64,000 nucleotides of DNA, from assembly GCA_964020155.1 (NCBI GenBank), contig OZ026566.1, forward strand, positions 4,516,151 through 4,580,150, given 5' to 3'. Of this stretch, positions 47,401-58,364 are shown in pieces (position 1 is the first letter of the stretch; the number at the start of each line of letters is the position of its first letter). Source of the stretch: Chondrilla cf. caribensis. Lineage: Eukaryota > Porifera > Demospongiae > Chondrillida > Chondrillidae. The notes beneath the pieces are model-generated. The model saw only the letters and a program-made list of their open reading frames with translations. It searched no databases and had not been told where the DNA came from. The position numbers were made by a program, and so were the translations under genes.

Positions 47401-47924
47401 AGTGACATCCACACACTTCTGAAAACAGTCGTGAGCTTCGGAACGCTTTCCTTCCCTCAATAACTCCTTTCCTCTCTTGAGGTATTCCAGTCTCCTCCTA
47501 CAGGTTCAGAAGAGCATACAGTCTGCATGTGGTTTACTGATAAACCTAGCATCAGTCTTGTAGATAAAACTAACTTTCTTCTTTCTGCTTCAACATTGGC
47601 CTTCGTTGGCAAATGGCTACCATCAAAAACGACTAATACCTTAACATTCTTCATCCTCAACATATTAATTCGTTTCATGCAGTAGTTCACGAAAGGCCTG
47701 CAGAACACATTATAGTTACACACAAGGACAATCGAAAGCTCAGTCTAAACACCTTACAAGCTTTCAACGTCTCCTTCTTTCATAACCAACTGCTGAGCAC
47801 AGGTATACGCGCCTTTGTGCAGCCAACAGTAAGCATCTACAGCAGCGGTTTGACCGTCGAAGGAAGACACGTTAATCGGGCGTTGGATACTCTTCAAAAA
47901 AGGAAGTAGTCCTTGGATTCCCAT
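44457..47924 (-). CDS. EXO1: Exonuclease 1 (XPG/FEN1 family 5'-3' nuclease)
   Basis: Works in mismatch repair and double-strand-break end resection in the nucleus. Exon 1 (about 47760-47924) begins [14 protein letters not shown], whose exposed N-terminus is needed by the family, and contains [16 protein letters not shown]. Later exons carry [46 protein letters not shown] and [17 protein letters not shown], which supply the metal-binding acidic residues of the N and I domains. [10 protein letters not shown] closes the nuclease core. The C-terminal half (44457-46030) is Ser/Thr-rich and poorly conserved, as in other EXO1 proteins; the last exon ends YTREMQIY. An intron at 46505-46725 holds a 25-bp tandem repeat. 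The core is certain; C-terminal exon borders are less so. Confidence 0.93.
46505..46725. repeat. 25-bp tandem repeat, about 8 copies, in an EXO1 intron
   Basis: The unit is CAGCTGATAGGTACACGTAC plus AGACA or AGACC. One copy is shortened, lacking about 5 bp. Confidence 0.93.
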
Positions 47925-48235
47925 TTCGAGCTAAGCTAAACACACTATTAAAAAATCAAAGACGGTTGCTACGGTCGTACCATGGTACGTGCAACCAAAT
48001 GCTTTCGCCAACGTCCATTTTGCCCGCCAAATGCGTACTAAACAATGGGCGTGGCTCAAGGCTGCCCGTTGACGAGATGTGAACACTCTTATTATTGTAG
48101 TTATTCGGTTTATCACTTAATCAAGCGTTTCTTATACGTAATCACTTGGCGTGTGGACACACGAGACAGACATGCAAAGACAAGAAAACATAGTGTTAGA
48201 GGTCCCTCCTCGGCAGGTATTTGCAGAGAAATAGA
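47925..48235. other. Spacer between the EXO1 start and the AK7 stop
   Basis: 311 bp with no coding signal. It should contain the EXO1 promoter and the AK7 3' region. Confidence 0.6.
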
Positions 48236-49113
48236 TCAGTCCACTTGAGGGTTGTGCTGGAACAGGTACTCGGCCTGGAGGAGAGGGGCAAGGGCATGCA
48301 ACATGAAATGCAGTTGACCATAACACTAAAACAACTACCCCCAATCAACCATGTGAGTGTGTGCCAGGGGACCATAATGGAAATTACTACATACACACAA
48401 ACATGTATGCTAGTACATACCAGATAGTCAACAGGGTCGTCTGGCTTCACCTTGCACACCTCCACAAGACCTTCTGTTAACGTTGGCATCACAAATTTCA
48501 TCAGATAGTTCCTGAGAGGGAGAGACTGCACTTCAAGAGTTGCCTTCTCCTCCTGGTGCACAAGTCTCAGTGCTTCCTCCTGCAGGGAGATGATAGTGGT
48601 AGCATCAAAAGTGAAGTGATGTGTCCGGCTGCACAAGGGCCTACCCAGTCAGCCGCCTGCTTCTCTCTAAGAGCATTTTCCTCTGCTTCTTGTTTTTCCA
48701 TTAACTCTCGTTCTTGAGCTTCATGCTTCAGCTGAGGTCAGCAAAGAGGAGGTGATATAATCATGACAGGTTTGGAAGCACACAAGGTAGAAAACCTTCA
48801 ATTCCTTTGCTCTGCTCTCCATTTCCAGAACCTCCTCTTCTGTTGGTCCTGCACAGGTTGGCACAGCATGCAAGGACAGTGAACAAGAGCACCTATACTT
48901 ACACTCAGAACATTACAAAGACCAAATACAGAGGGGCTAGTGGACTGGAAGTATTGAAACCATATATTATAGTCGCTCACTAGTACACGTGCACACAATT
49001 TTGCTTCAATTTGCCCAACAAGGATAATTGATAACATAAGAATATGTACATATCACTACTCACACGTACAATTGTACATATTTAGCAACACATACATGCA
49101 CATGCACACACGT

Positions 49114-49186
<73 letters not shown>

Positions 49187-49192
49187 AACACA

Positions 49193-49285
<93 letters not shown>

Positions 49286-52200
49286 ACAAACCATAGTTTC
49301 TAGGATTTCCAATGTGTTCTTTCATCTTATCCACAGTTGTTTCCATATTAGAGCTATTATCCTTTGTCACATCTGTGGAATAAGCCTATTCACACATGAT
49401 AAGATATCCCCATGCAAACGGACATGCCCGCAGTAGAGGCTGAAGGACAACAGACACTCACCGATGTGAATGGGATGGACCTCTAACTCATCAAAATAGT
49501 TGAGCACAGTGGAATCGTCTTCATTGATTGCTCTGAATTTGCTCAATTTACCAATATATTCTATACAGATACACATGAATACATGCATACATACATATAA
49601 GTATATACATACGTACGTGGATATGTGTACATAACAACATGATTTTTATGTACGTAATTTGAATATATACATAATACGTATGTACGTATTATGTATATAT
49701 TCATTATGTATTATACAGTATGAATATCAGATGTGTCAGTTGACAGGAAAACAAAACTAAAACTGAACTTAATTTACAAACTTTCTAAATAGTTGTGCAA
49801 ACCAACCAAAACTAGAGCTAATTGTGATGGACATTTCTGTTTCGCTGAAAGTAGCAAGGCTTTTGGCACAGTTACTGCAGTGTAGTGGCAGTACTGATGA
49901 ACCAAACACCACAGTGAGCCTAACAATAGTGTGGCTCAGACGCACTGCTGAAGAGAATGCTAAACAACCTCAACACTGCACATGGTGAACTGCCACGCAC
50001 AGGCAGCACAGTTCGCAGTTGAAGTCAGTTAATCAGTGCACACTCCCAGTTACACCTTCATACGTACCATGTTGTGAGTAGTGTGTACCGGCCACAACAC
50101 TCTCGGGAAGATTCATGACTCTGTCTTTGAGGAATTCATCGGTGGCATCAAGAGAGATGACCACATCTAACAGACAAGTTCACGTGAACAGGTTCAAAGA
50201 AGACATAAGTAGCAATTGAGGTCACAGTCCACACCAACCAGGCATGATAATGCTGTTGTATTTGGAGGAAACATCGTCATTTCCATCTTCTTCATCCTCT
50301 CCATCTTCCTCAGCTGTTGGACAACATTGCAATGAACAAGAGCCACGAAACTGATCAGAGTACAGTGAGTTGGTTTACACACATACGTGAGAAGAGCTCC
50401 TTGGCCTGGTCATAAGTCTTTGGAAAGCCATCCAAGATATAACCCTTGAATAAGGATTGCAAACAATTCATGCTGCCAGTCTACACTGTAGTAACACTGT
50501 GTGTGCTAGTCCACTAAGAACACACCTGATTCTGACAAGGCATGGACTTTAGTTTCTCCTTGAAGAATTTTATAATGTGCTCATCACTGTAGCGACCAAC
50601 ATGCTCCTCATTCTCCCGGTCTTCCTTGAGAAGCTCCAAATACTCCTGAGCCTCTTGAGCTCTGTCATCACTCTCTTCGTCCTCATCTTGGACATCAGTC
50701 CTGGCTGCAAGACGCTCCTACACAAACAACACATGTAAACTACAAATACTGTCACATACCTGACAGTATTGACTCACATATCTCTCCAAGGTCTCCTGAA
50801 CAACATCAGCCATCTTGACATGATGAAGTTTGTAGTACTTGCACAGCTGGGCCACAACTGTCGATTTTCCCACAGCAGGCGGACCAAGGACACACACTTT
50901 GATAGGCTATAGGCAAATACATACATATGGCACACATGTGATTTGTGGAGAGAGCCACCACTGGGCCTTACAATGAGTCCTCGTGTCTCTTTGTATTCTT
51001 TAACAACGCTCTTGATGCTCTCGACTAGCCCATCTTCGGCAACCCAATTCACATGCATGCTCTCTTTCACATAGGTTGCCTCCATTGTCAAGTTGACCAA
51101 AAGGTGATCATAATCATTTTGCTACAGTATAAATACGAGATGAACGCGATGGGTCGTGTAGTGTATACCCAATGCATTCCGCAAGCATGCCTACACTGAT
51201 ATCTTTGTCCAAGAATGCATCCTCTCTAGAGACCAGGCTGATCCTCCCTGTCCCGAGACTGGTGCTGATGGCTTTAACAATCTCTTTCAAAGAGTTCTGA
51301 GAGGCGTCCACAGCAAGTAAATACCTCACCTTCGGTCTCCTGTCTGCTATGTTTGCTACCACACTGGAGAACCAATGCGTGATGGTGAATACGCCTCATG
51401 GATATACGTACAGCATATGTGTGTATAGTATGTACCTGTGTATATACGCATGTACAGTACACTCTAGTGACTTTTTGGCTCACTATAACTACATAAAATG
51501 TACTTTAGTAACTGTATAACATTCCAACTAGAACTAAAAGTAATTATTGAATGGAGGTTAGCTAGCCAACTAAAACTGAACTAAAGATCAAATTGTAGGT
51601 ACTGTAGTCTGAATAACTAAAATCAAAATCAGAATTAGCCAATGTGAAGTTTAGGGTGACCTCTAAACATAAATGAAATATCTATTGTTAAAATTATAAC
51701 TAGTACTAAAATTCCCTAAATTAAACAAAGAAAACTATAACTAAAACTGACTAATCTATGAGATACCAAATCCCATTTCCAAATTAAGACAGCACTTGTA
51801 TGTATGCACACATTATACTGCATACAACGCAACATACGTACTCAATGTCCTGGATCTGTGAATACACGTTATGCACATAGCTATATGAATGGCCATACAC
51901 CTACCTACGTACCTACCTACCTACCTACCTGTATGTATATATTCCTACTGGTATGTCATACCAAAACACTCCACAACTACACTACATACTGGTTTAGTGG
52001 ACACACACAACTCCACTCACCCTCCCAAGTCCTTGACATGGATGGTGGGGACTACATTTTGTCCTTCTCCATACACCTTCAAGGAGGAGGGGTCTCCATG
52101 CCAGCCAGCCTTGAATAGGGAGTGGAACATACTCTCTCCTTCTCCATACAGGACACCAGCAGCAACAACATAAGTCATAAACTTGAGCTTGTCCTAGAAG

Positions 52201-53203
52201 AGGAAGAACAGACTTGGATAATCTCTTGGCAGCCTGTGAAGGATCCACAGACTCACAGTCTTTCCCAGTTTTATGACAAGCTTCTCGAGGGCTATGTGGT
52301 CCTTGAAGTTGGGATGACATCTTCTTCTTCTGTAGTCCTCTTCTGTGAAGGGCACCTCAGGTTCCTCCTATCAGCACAAGAGAATGTGCAGACAACAATC
52401 AACCACAGTTGTACAAGCTGCAGTCACTAATGTTGAAGCACCCACTGGATCCACAGGCTTGCTACGAGCCCACGTCAGCACAGTTGATATGCAAATGAAA
52501 GTCTTCAGGTTTTCAAATGCTGGTAAACTGTCATGAAGAACTGCAAACAATTTACTGGACAATAAACTCTTTGAATATGTGTCTATACATGAATGTATGT
52601 GAATATGTATGTATAATGCATCAGATTCCATCATGTAGTATTGCTGTATCTGTCCATGGATGCAGCCTGTACCTACATACATACTAGACACTGCAATGCA
52701 AGCAACAAACCGTTCACAACTTCAGTTGCTTCCTCCACTTGTAAGGGATCGTCAATTATATTGTAGACGATGATGTCACATGACATTAAACTTGGTACGA
52801 GGTCGACTTTTTTCTACATTTGAAGAAACGCAGTAAACACGTGTGCATGGAGACACCAGGTTGCATGGTTGACCTACAGTAACGATGTCTTCCACCCATT
52901 CAGGTTTAGCAGCTGAAGGATCTTTTAATGTACCTAATATCTCAAATCGATTCAAACCAGCATCCAAACCTCCTTCTTTATGATTTTCTCCGTCCTCTTC
53001 CACATTGCCATCTTCCAAAGAACTCCCTACCACTGCTTTAGCTAAGTACTGCAGAAGATGGAAGATATGGGAGATGATTGATATAAACATAACTAACAAT
53101 AGCTCAATAATAATTTGGAGTAGTTTTGCAGTCAATCTCGTCGAACCTTGCTCAAGCAGCTCCCGGTATAGCTGTCCACTTGATTAACGAACACACGCAC
53201 CAT
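48236..53203 (-). CDS. AK7: Adenylate kinase 7 with C-terminal Dpy-30 motif (ciliary)
   Basis: AK7 is a cilia/flagella adenylate kinase (AMP + ATP to 2 ADP). The start gives [19 protein letters not shown], matching the family N-terminus. The N-terminal Rossmann-like region includes [26 protein letters not shown] and [10 protein letters not shown]. The kinase core holds the P-loop [49 protein letters not shown] (AMP-binding loop), [18 protein letters not shown] and [12 protein letters not shown] Glu/Lys-rich coiled coil follows ([17 protein letters not shown]). The tail, [17 protein letters not shown] then [18 protein letters not shown], is the Dpy-30 dimerisation motif that docks to ciliary partners. 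Domain order matches animal AK7. Its presence implies motile cilia. The many introns include a 165-bp AC repeat and a palindrome. Confidence 0.94.
49117..49283. repeat. (AC)n microsatellite in an AK7 intron
   Basis: About 165 bp of AC interrupted once by AAACAAACACACC at about 49182, adjacent to the exon for the [10 protein letters not shown] segment. Confidence 0.96.
49660..49703. repeat. 44-bp near-perfect palindrome in an AK7 intron
   Basis: 49660-49680 and 49683-49703 are exact 21-bp reverse complements separated by TG. AT-rich, made of ATAC/GTAT steps, so it could form a cruciform. Confidence 0.9.
51540..51800. other. AT-rich intronic stretch in AK7 without recognisable content
   Basis: About 260 bp rich in AACTAAAACT motifs. 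The AACTAAAACTGAACT segment also occurs near 49755. Probably decayed repeat; no coding signal. Confidence 0.45.
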
Positions 53204-53289
53204 TTTGTTCCGGAGGAGTTGCCATGGCAAATAATGATATTCACTTTGGTAGGCGTGGCCGCTGGACCGTCGTCGGCTGAGGAGTGGAA
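53204..53289. promoter_or_regulatory. Putative bidirectional promoter, AK7/PH-domain gene
   Basis: 86 bp between divergent start codons, including GGCGTGGCC and an overlapping ATG-containing stretch. Inferred from layout. Confidence 0.4.
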
Positions 53290-53861
53290 ATGTCTACCTT
53301 CAAAGAAGGAGAGCTGTACAAGAGGGGGAAAATCAACACGGATTGGAAGCTACGAACCTTTATTCTTGATAGTAAAATGCTTAGCTATTTCAAAGGAGGA
53401 GTGAGTTAATTATCACCGTCAATAATTCCTACCCTAATCACCGATCCACATGGCTGCAAAGTGTACCGTACCGTGTAACGTCCGATCCAGTTAGGCGATC
53501 GCTGTGCTGAGATAGCGTGTTTCGTTTGCTTTCCTCAGCGTGCTTCCCCTTCAGGGACGATATGTTTGACGGGCATTACAGAAGTGACCCCATTCGAGGA
53601 GAATGGAGAATTCCACGTGAGTCATCTCGGTTGTCCACTGATCATTCGCTATGCCACCCTTCTTGATCTCTTACCATCAAGGTCGTGACAGACAAACGAG
53701 TGTACGATTTCAGAGGAGGTAAGTTTATTGTCCTCGATTATTGACTCGGTCTTGTGCATAACTTGGTACTCAACTCTACAGTGTCTCGGGATGACGGTCT
53801 GCAGTGGAGACAAGCCATCATTGACGCTTGTCTTGATGCTGCTGTACAAATAAAATTTTAA
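53290..53861 (+). CDS. Small PH-domain protein
   Basis: Four exons give about 100 residues that are almost entirely one pleckstrin homology domain. Exon 1 is MSTFKEGELYKRGKINTDWK followed by RTFILDSKMLSYFKGG. Exon 2 is RASPSGTICLTGITEVTP then FEENGEFH. Exon 3 is VVTDKRVYDFRG. Exon 4 is VSRDDGLQWRQAIIDACLDA, ending QIKF. The pattern of a basic beta1-beta2 loop (KRGKINTDWKLR) and a C-terminal helix with the invariant Trp (LQW) is classic PH. The Lys/Arg in beta1-beta2 could bind phosphoinositides. The AATAAA at 53849-53854 overlaps the last codons. Specific family not recognised. The gene sits head-to-head with AK7 and tail-to-tail with CCDC97, 133 bp apart. Confidence 0.85.
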
Positions 53862-53994
53862 CGTACTATAATTGTAAATGTATCCCCACTTTTTACCACA
53901 ATGTAATTATTGAATTCAACTTAATTTCTCTAATGATACATAATCTCTGTATACTCTGTACTGCGTAGTAAAAATGAGTTGCTTTTGTAAAATT

Positions 53995-55071
53995 TTAACT
54001 TTCCATGAGATCTGAATTTGCGTGATTAGTTTGTATTTCCATTTCGACCATCCCTTGTAGGGTGGAAACACCACTGGTAGTTTTATGGGTGTGGTCAGTG
54101 GGTGTGACAAGGAAATCAGTGGACGCAGTTACATGTTCACTAGGCATATTGATCACACCAAGAGGTGTTTTAACATGGCTGGTGGATGCGTCCACCAAAG
54201 ATGGCTCCTCAGCATCAAAATAGGCCTCCTGGTCGTCCAAATCTTGAATATTTGAAATATCCAAGTTTGTGTTGCAGTCTACAGATGAGTAGTCAAACGC
54301 CTCATCTTTACCGTGTAGAAAATTCAGCTGCATGGCCTGAAGGAATTCTTTCCGAAGCATTCTCCGTTCCTTGCTGGCTACGTTGGGATCTGAACTCAGC
54401 TTGATGTTCACAATACCATGCTTTTCAGACATCTCTGAAGAGGTCATATCTGGAGTTTCTTCTTCATCGTCGTCTTCGGAATCAGTTTCTTCGACTTGGG
54501 ACTCTTCTTCCTGAAGCTGTTTAGCCAGTTTCAGATCGCAAGCATCTCTGTCCACTCTTTGAAGCAGCCTCGATGACAGAAGAACTTCTGTTGATTGCAC
54601 ACGAAGTGCCTCTCTTTCTTCCTGTGTCATGTATTGGCCAATGTAATACTCATAGAGAAGAGGATTTCTTGACCTCATTTCTTCCTCACTGAAGTAGGTT
54701 CCCTTCTCCATGAGTTGCAACATGTAAACATAGCGTCTGTTCTTAACTGTGGATCTACCTGGATTCTCTCGTCCACGAAGTTCTTCCAGCTTTTGTTTAA
54801 CGTCCTGTTCATCTAGAGCGTCAAAGTAAGTCAAATGTCCGGGATCTAGTAATCTACCAAAGCGATTCAGAAAGACCACCGGCTTCCTCTTCAACAAATC
54901 AACGAGATAGCTTATCTTTTCTTCCATAGTCAATTCCGGATCATCTCTCTGCTGGTTTTTGACGACAACATTTGAATATACGACTCGCATAACTATACAC
55001 TCTTCAAAAGGATCCACTTCTTCGGTTTGGGTGCTTGCAGCTTGCCGATTCTCTTCCATTACAGTAGCCAT
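53995..55071 (-). CDS. CCDC97: CCDC97-like protein (DUF2052)
   Basis: Intronless frame of 358 residues from [12 protein letters not shown]; the family is usually about 340. Conserved blocks are [40 protein letters not shown] and [20 protein letters not shown], which define the CCDC97 domain. An acidic stretch ([15 protein letters not shown]) and [21 protein letters not shown] follow, then a variable tail. CCDC97 associates with the U2 snRNP SF3B complex; otherwise its role is little known. An upstream in-frame Met at 55173 would run through the MED6 start region, so I chose the Met at 55071. Start codons of CCDC97 and MED6 are 41 bp apart on opposite strands. Confidence 0.9.
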   Translation of the reverse strand: MATVMEENRQAASTQTEEVDPFEECIVMRVVYSNVVVKNQQRDDPELTMEEKISYLVDLLKRKPVVFLNRFGRLLDPGHLTYFDALDEQDVKQKLEELRGRENPGRSTVKNRRYVYMLQLMEKGTYFSEEEMRSRNPLLYEYYIGQYMTQEEREALRVQSTEVLLSSRLLQRVDRDACDLKLAKQLQEEESQVEETDSEDDDEEETPDMTSSEMSEKHGIVNIKLSSDPNVASKERRMLRKEFLQAMQLNFLHGKDEAFDYSSVDCNTNLDISNIQDLDDQEAYFDAEEPSLVDASTSHVKTPLGVINMPSEHVTASTDFLVTPTDHTHKTTSGVSTLQGMVEMEIQTNHANSDLMES

Positions 55072-55111
55072 TTTGGTACAAAAAGGGAGTTCCCCCAAGG
55101 AGCAAATCAAA
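55072..55111. promoter_or_regulatory. CCDC97/MED6 shared 5' region
   Basis: Only 40 bp between divergent start codons, including AAAGGGAGTTCCCCC. The two 5' UTRs must be minimal or overlap. Promoter role inferred. Confidence 0.45.
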
Positions 55112-55311
55112 ATGGACTCATCTGTTGCGGTTGGAGTCGATAAACAGTTACATTTGTCGTGGAATAATAGCACCTGGATTCCTTTCCTGAATCAAAGTAA
55201 CGTTATGGACTACTTTTGCCAAACAAGTAATCCTTTTTACGACAGAACTTGTAATAATGAAATTATTAGAATGCAAAGACAAGACCCCTCACAACTGCAG
55301 TGAGATCAACA

Positions 55312-55381
<70 letters not shown>

Positions 55382-56746
55382 TAAATAAGAATTGTCTTCC
55401 AGAAACATGAAGGGAATAGAGTACACACTGCTCCATGTTCAAGAGCCCATTCTTTATGTGATCAGAAAGAACTACAGACAAGGACCTGACAAGAGTATGT
55501 TACTGTCTGTAGTTATGAACTGTTCACTGATCAAAGGATTGTCTCCAATTGTACATGCAGTATCTCCTCTGGCCAACTACTATGTACTTGGGGGAACAGT
55601 CTATCAGTGTCCAGATTTGAAGTCAGTATTGAACTCGAGACTGGTGAGATGCTCTGTTTGACCTAGTCTAGTGTAGCCAACCCTCCATCTGTCATGAAAT
55701 AAAATGGCGGACGGAAGGCCAGCTATGCTACACCAAGTTTGACTCTCTGCCCTATGTCTCCATATGCAGCTCTCGGCACTTAATCTTATTGACTCAGCAT
55801 TTGATTTGAGTGGGTGTTATGTGAGAGGTCGTACTGTGTGTGATGGAAAGACTGTTGAATATTTTTGTCTGTTTTTAGTGTATTCGTATGCAAAATATCA
55901 TCCAGCACGAGGACATTACTGGGAATTCCCCTCCGAGAAGGGCCAACCTGGTTTGTATGCATGAACATGTGTGTATGTTGGGCCAGGCTGATGTGGATAC
56001 ATGTCCCCTACTCTTGGTTCAGTCGATGCAAAAAGCACCACGCAGCAGAAGCAGTCCAAGAAGGATGAGCCAACCGATGCACAGTGTAAGCGAGTTGATG
56101 TGCTATTGAACAAACTGGTGGAGAAATACCCCTATCGTGTTGTGGCAGGAAAGGTGAGTGGACAGTCTCTGTATGTGTGTTGTGTAAGATTGTGTAACCA
56201 CAAGGATTGTTGCTTTTCAACACAGGATGGTAGCAAGCCTGTCCCAGGTGGGTGTGGGAGGTCTGTGCATACATCCACATGTTGCATGTCCAATCATACA
56301 GTTTTTCTATTGTATTTGCTGCTGTGGTACTATTTGGACAATGGTGTTATTGTGTAGGCACAGGAAATGATACCCACTTCCTATCTGCTCTTATCCAGCA
56401 ATTCATGGAGGTCCATGGTAGGAAGGAGGTCCTTTATTGTAAAATTCACCACTTCCTACATCCTTCCTCCTGCGTATTGATCTTTGTATTATGTCAACTT
56501 TGTCTTTCTCTCTCTCTGTGTATGCACATGTAATGTGTGTATTGTGTGTTGTTTGTGTGTGTATTGCGTGTATGTATGGGTGTGTATTGCATGTTATGTT
56601 TGGGTGTGTGTATCGTGTATTTATGTGTGCACTACATTTGTGTTTTCTGTATAGCTTCAGACAATAATCAGAGCAGACCCCAGCAGGGGGTGAAGCGCCC
56701 ACCCAACACAGACGGAGACAGCAACAGCAAAAAAAAGAAACAATAA
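55112..56746 (+). CDS. MED6: Mediator complex subunit 6
   Basis: MED6 is a head-module subunit of Mediator, acting in RNA polymerase II initiation. The protein starts [19 protein letters not shown], then [81 protein letters not shown], a short exon with [27 protein letters not shown], and a basic tail with [16 protein letters not shown] and, in the last exon, [20 protein letters not shown]. Block order matches other MED6 proteins. At least seven exons. Introns hold an AC repeat at 55313 and a hairpin insertion at 55671. Stop at 56744-56746. Confidence 0.93.
55308..55381. repeat. (AC)n microsatellite in a MED6 intron
   Basis: About 70 bp of pure AC between exon 1 and the exon starting near 55403. 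Confidence 0.96.
55671..55733. mobile_element. MITE-like short element in a MED6 intron
   Basis: Starts GTGTAGCCAACCC, the same 13 bases that start the hairpin at 13886, and ends AGCTATGCTACAC, whose reverse complement begins GTGTAGC. Internal arms are only partly complementary (CCATCTGTCAT against ATGGCGGACGG). A transposon origin is inferred from the shared terminus. Confidence 0.5.
56510..56640. repeat. Degenerate GTGTATTG/GTGTGT tract in the last MED6 intron
   Basis: Imperfect GTGTGTATTGCGTGT-type repeats upstream of the last exon. Confidence 0.75.
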
Positions 56747-56907
56747 TTCAAGGATTTCGTAATTATTAACCTTCATGCCCTCTTGTATGTAAAAAACATC
56801 TATAATAATTAATTTTCAACACAACAATATAATGTATGTGAACTGTGATGTGCTTTAAAAGTAACTAGAACAATAACAAGATGGAAAATTGAATTCTAAG
56901 TGACAGT

Positions 56908-58059
56908 TCACAGCTCGTCTTCATCCTCATCGAACCAGGACTTGGAACCAGTTGTCGGCTTTGACTTGAACTTCATTCTCTTCTGCCTCTTGAAGCTCTT
57001 CATGAAAGTCTCGTACGCTTTCTGAATTTCAATGAACTTTTCCTGAGCATTCTCCTTGTCCTTGGCATGGTCCGGATGCCATATCTTGACCAGCTCTCGG
57101 TAACGCGCCTTCACCTGTTTCTCAGCACTGTCAACAGCAATGCCGAGGACTTTGGCTGCCCAGTCCTTGCCGGACTTCTCAGAGATATCATAAAGCCCAC
57201 CAGCAAATCCTTCCCATCCTTCTTCTCTGATGTGACGTAACAATGTCCAAAACTCCTCTTTAAAATGTTTCCAGGCTTCAGAACGAAGGAGGTTCTCCAC
57301 TGCATCCCTTAAAAGAATGGTTTCTCCGTCGTCCGTCTCTATGGTGGCATTGTGGTAGAGGAAGGAGCCCCACAGTGAGGACATTATTAACAAGCCAAGA
57401 ACAACACGCCAGAAACGAAGGCAGCACCCAGCCTCGGATCCCTTCCTCTCCTTGTCCTCATTGTCTACTTTGACCTTAAAGGATTTTGGATCGACATACT
57501 TCCACATGAACACCATGATTACGAAGGGCTGGATCCACATCCACAAGGATATTCCTGTTTTCCCTGGTTGTACCACACCGAACATCAGCTCACCAACATA
57601 AGCCAGGGCAAGCAATGGAAGGAAGTTGCACTGCCTCAGGCCAATGTTTGCCACACAGTATGTTCCGAATGCTGTTCCCAAGGGGGCTAGGAGGAAAACT
57701 ATCAATTTGACATTCCAGCTGTTCTCCAGGGCCTCCTGGGGAATGGCCCAAACTATCAGCGACCTGTAGGCGGCTGATAAGAATATCATGGCCAGATAAC
57801 GGAGTTTACTCCGCCAAACCCTTGGGCGCTTGTAATAGTTGACCTCGGCTCGATATAGATTGAGAAACCTTTCGTCTTTCTTTGATTCTGCTAAGTAACG
57901 CGGTATGCTCCACAGGTCTCGAATGTACCCAACAAAAAAGAATCCAGCGAGCGTCGTTAATGTAACAAAACCATGGATGTCTCTCTTCATATAAAAGTGG
58001 TGGAGTCCCATCCATCCAAGAGGTGGCAGCCACAAGAGGTAAGCAAAGATGACGTTCAT
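56908..58059 (-). CDS. DNAJC22: DNAJC22-like membrane J-domain protein
   Basis: Intronless, 383 residues; human DNAJC22 is about 340. The N-terminus MNVIFAYLLWLPPLGWMGLH and HFYMKRDIHGFVTLTTLAGF resembles a TM2-type pair of helices. Further hydrophobic segments follow (LIVFLLAPLGTAFGTY, LLALAYVGELMFGV, WIQPFVIMVFMW, VVLGLLIMSSLWGSF), giving a multi-pass membrane protein. The J domain is at the C-terminus: VLGIAVDSAEKQVKARYREL, then VKIWHPDHA with the HPD signature that stimulates Hsp70. This is the domain order of DNAJC22/Wurst, which in flies is linked to clathrin-mediated endocytosis. The stop is convergent with MED6, 161 bp apart. Confidence 0.92.
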   Translation of the reverse strand: MNVIFAYLLWLPPLGWMGLHHFYMKRDIHGFVTLTTLAGFFFVGYIRDLWSIPRYLAESKKDERFLNLYRAEVNYYKRPRVWRSKLRYLAMIFLSAAYRSLIVWAIPQEALENSWNVKLIVFLLAPLGTAFGTYCVANIGLRQCNFLPLLALAYVGELMFGVVQPGKTGISLWMWIQPFVIMVFMWKYVDPKSFKVKVDNEDKERKGSEAGCCLRFWRVVLGLLIMSSLWGSFLYHNATIETDDGETILLRDAVENLLRSEAWKHFKEEFWTLLRHIREEGWEGFAGGLYDISEKSGKDWAAKVLGIAVDSAEKQVKARYRELVKIWHPDHAKDKENAQEKFIEIQKAYETFMKSFKRQKRMKFKSKPTTGSKSWFDEDEDEL

Positions 58060-58364
58060 CTTGTCCGAACAAACCTGTACTTGCCTCCACGCGGAAGTGG
58101 TACGGCCAACGAGGGGGAATACCCTTTATTCGACAAAATGTCTACCAGTATCTTGATAGGCTATGATTCATTATTGCCGTCGATATATAACGGCAACCTG
58201 TTAATGACAAATAGCTGCACCTACGTACGTTTTAACGGAATAACGACATTTGATAAGTATCCACTTTCCTTGGGGAGGTTGAACATAATAATTTCATGTA
58301 ACATACTACTTAGCTTAACTTCAAATAACAATGTACATATAAAATTATATTTCCTATTGGTGTT
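58060..58364. other. Spacer between the DNAJC22 start and the SMG6 stop
   Basis: 305 bp, AT-rich towards SMG6, probably the SMG6 3' UTR plus the DNAJC22 promoter. No gene seen. Confidence 0.6.

Noticed and set aside
55072..55173. N-terminal extension of CCDC97 from an upstream Met at 55173
   Set aside because: It would overlap the MED6 start and first codons, and the added residues do not resemble the family N-terminus.
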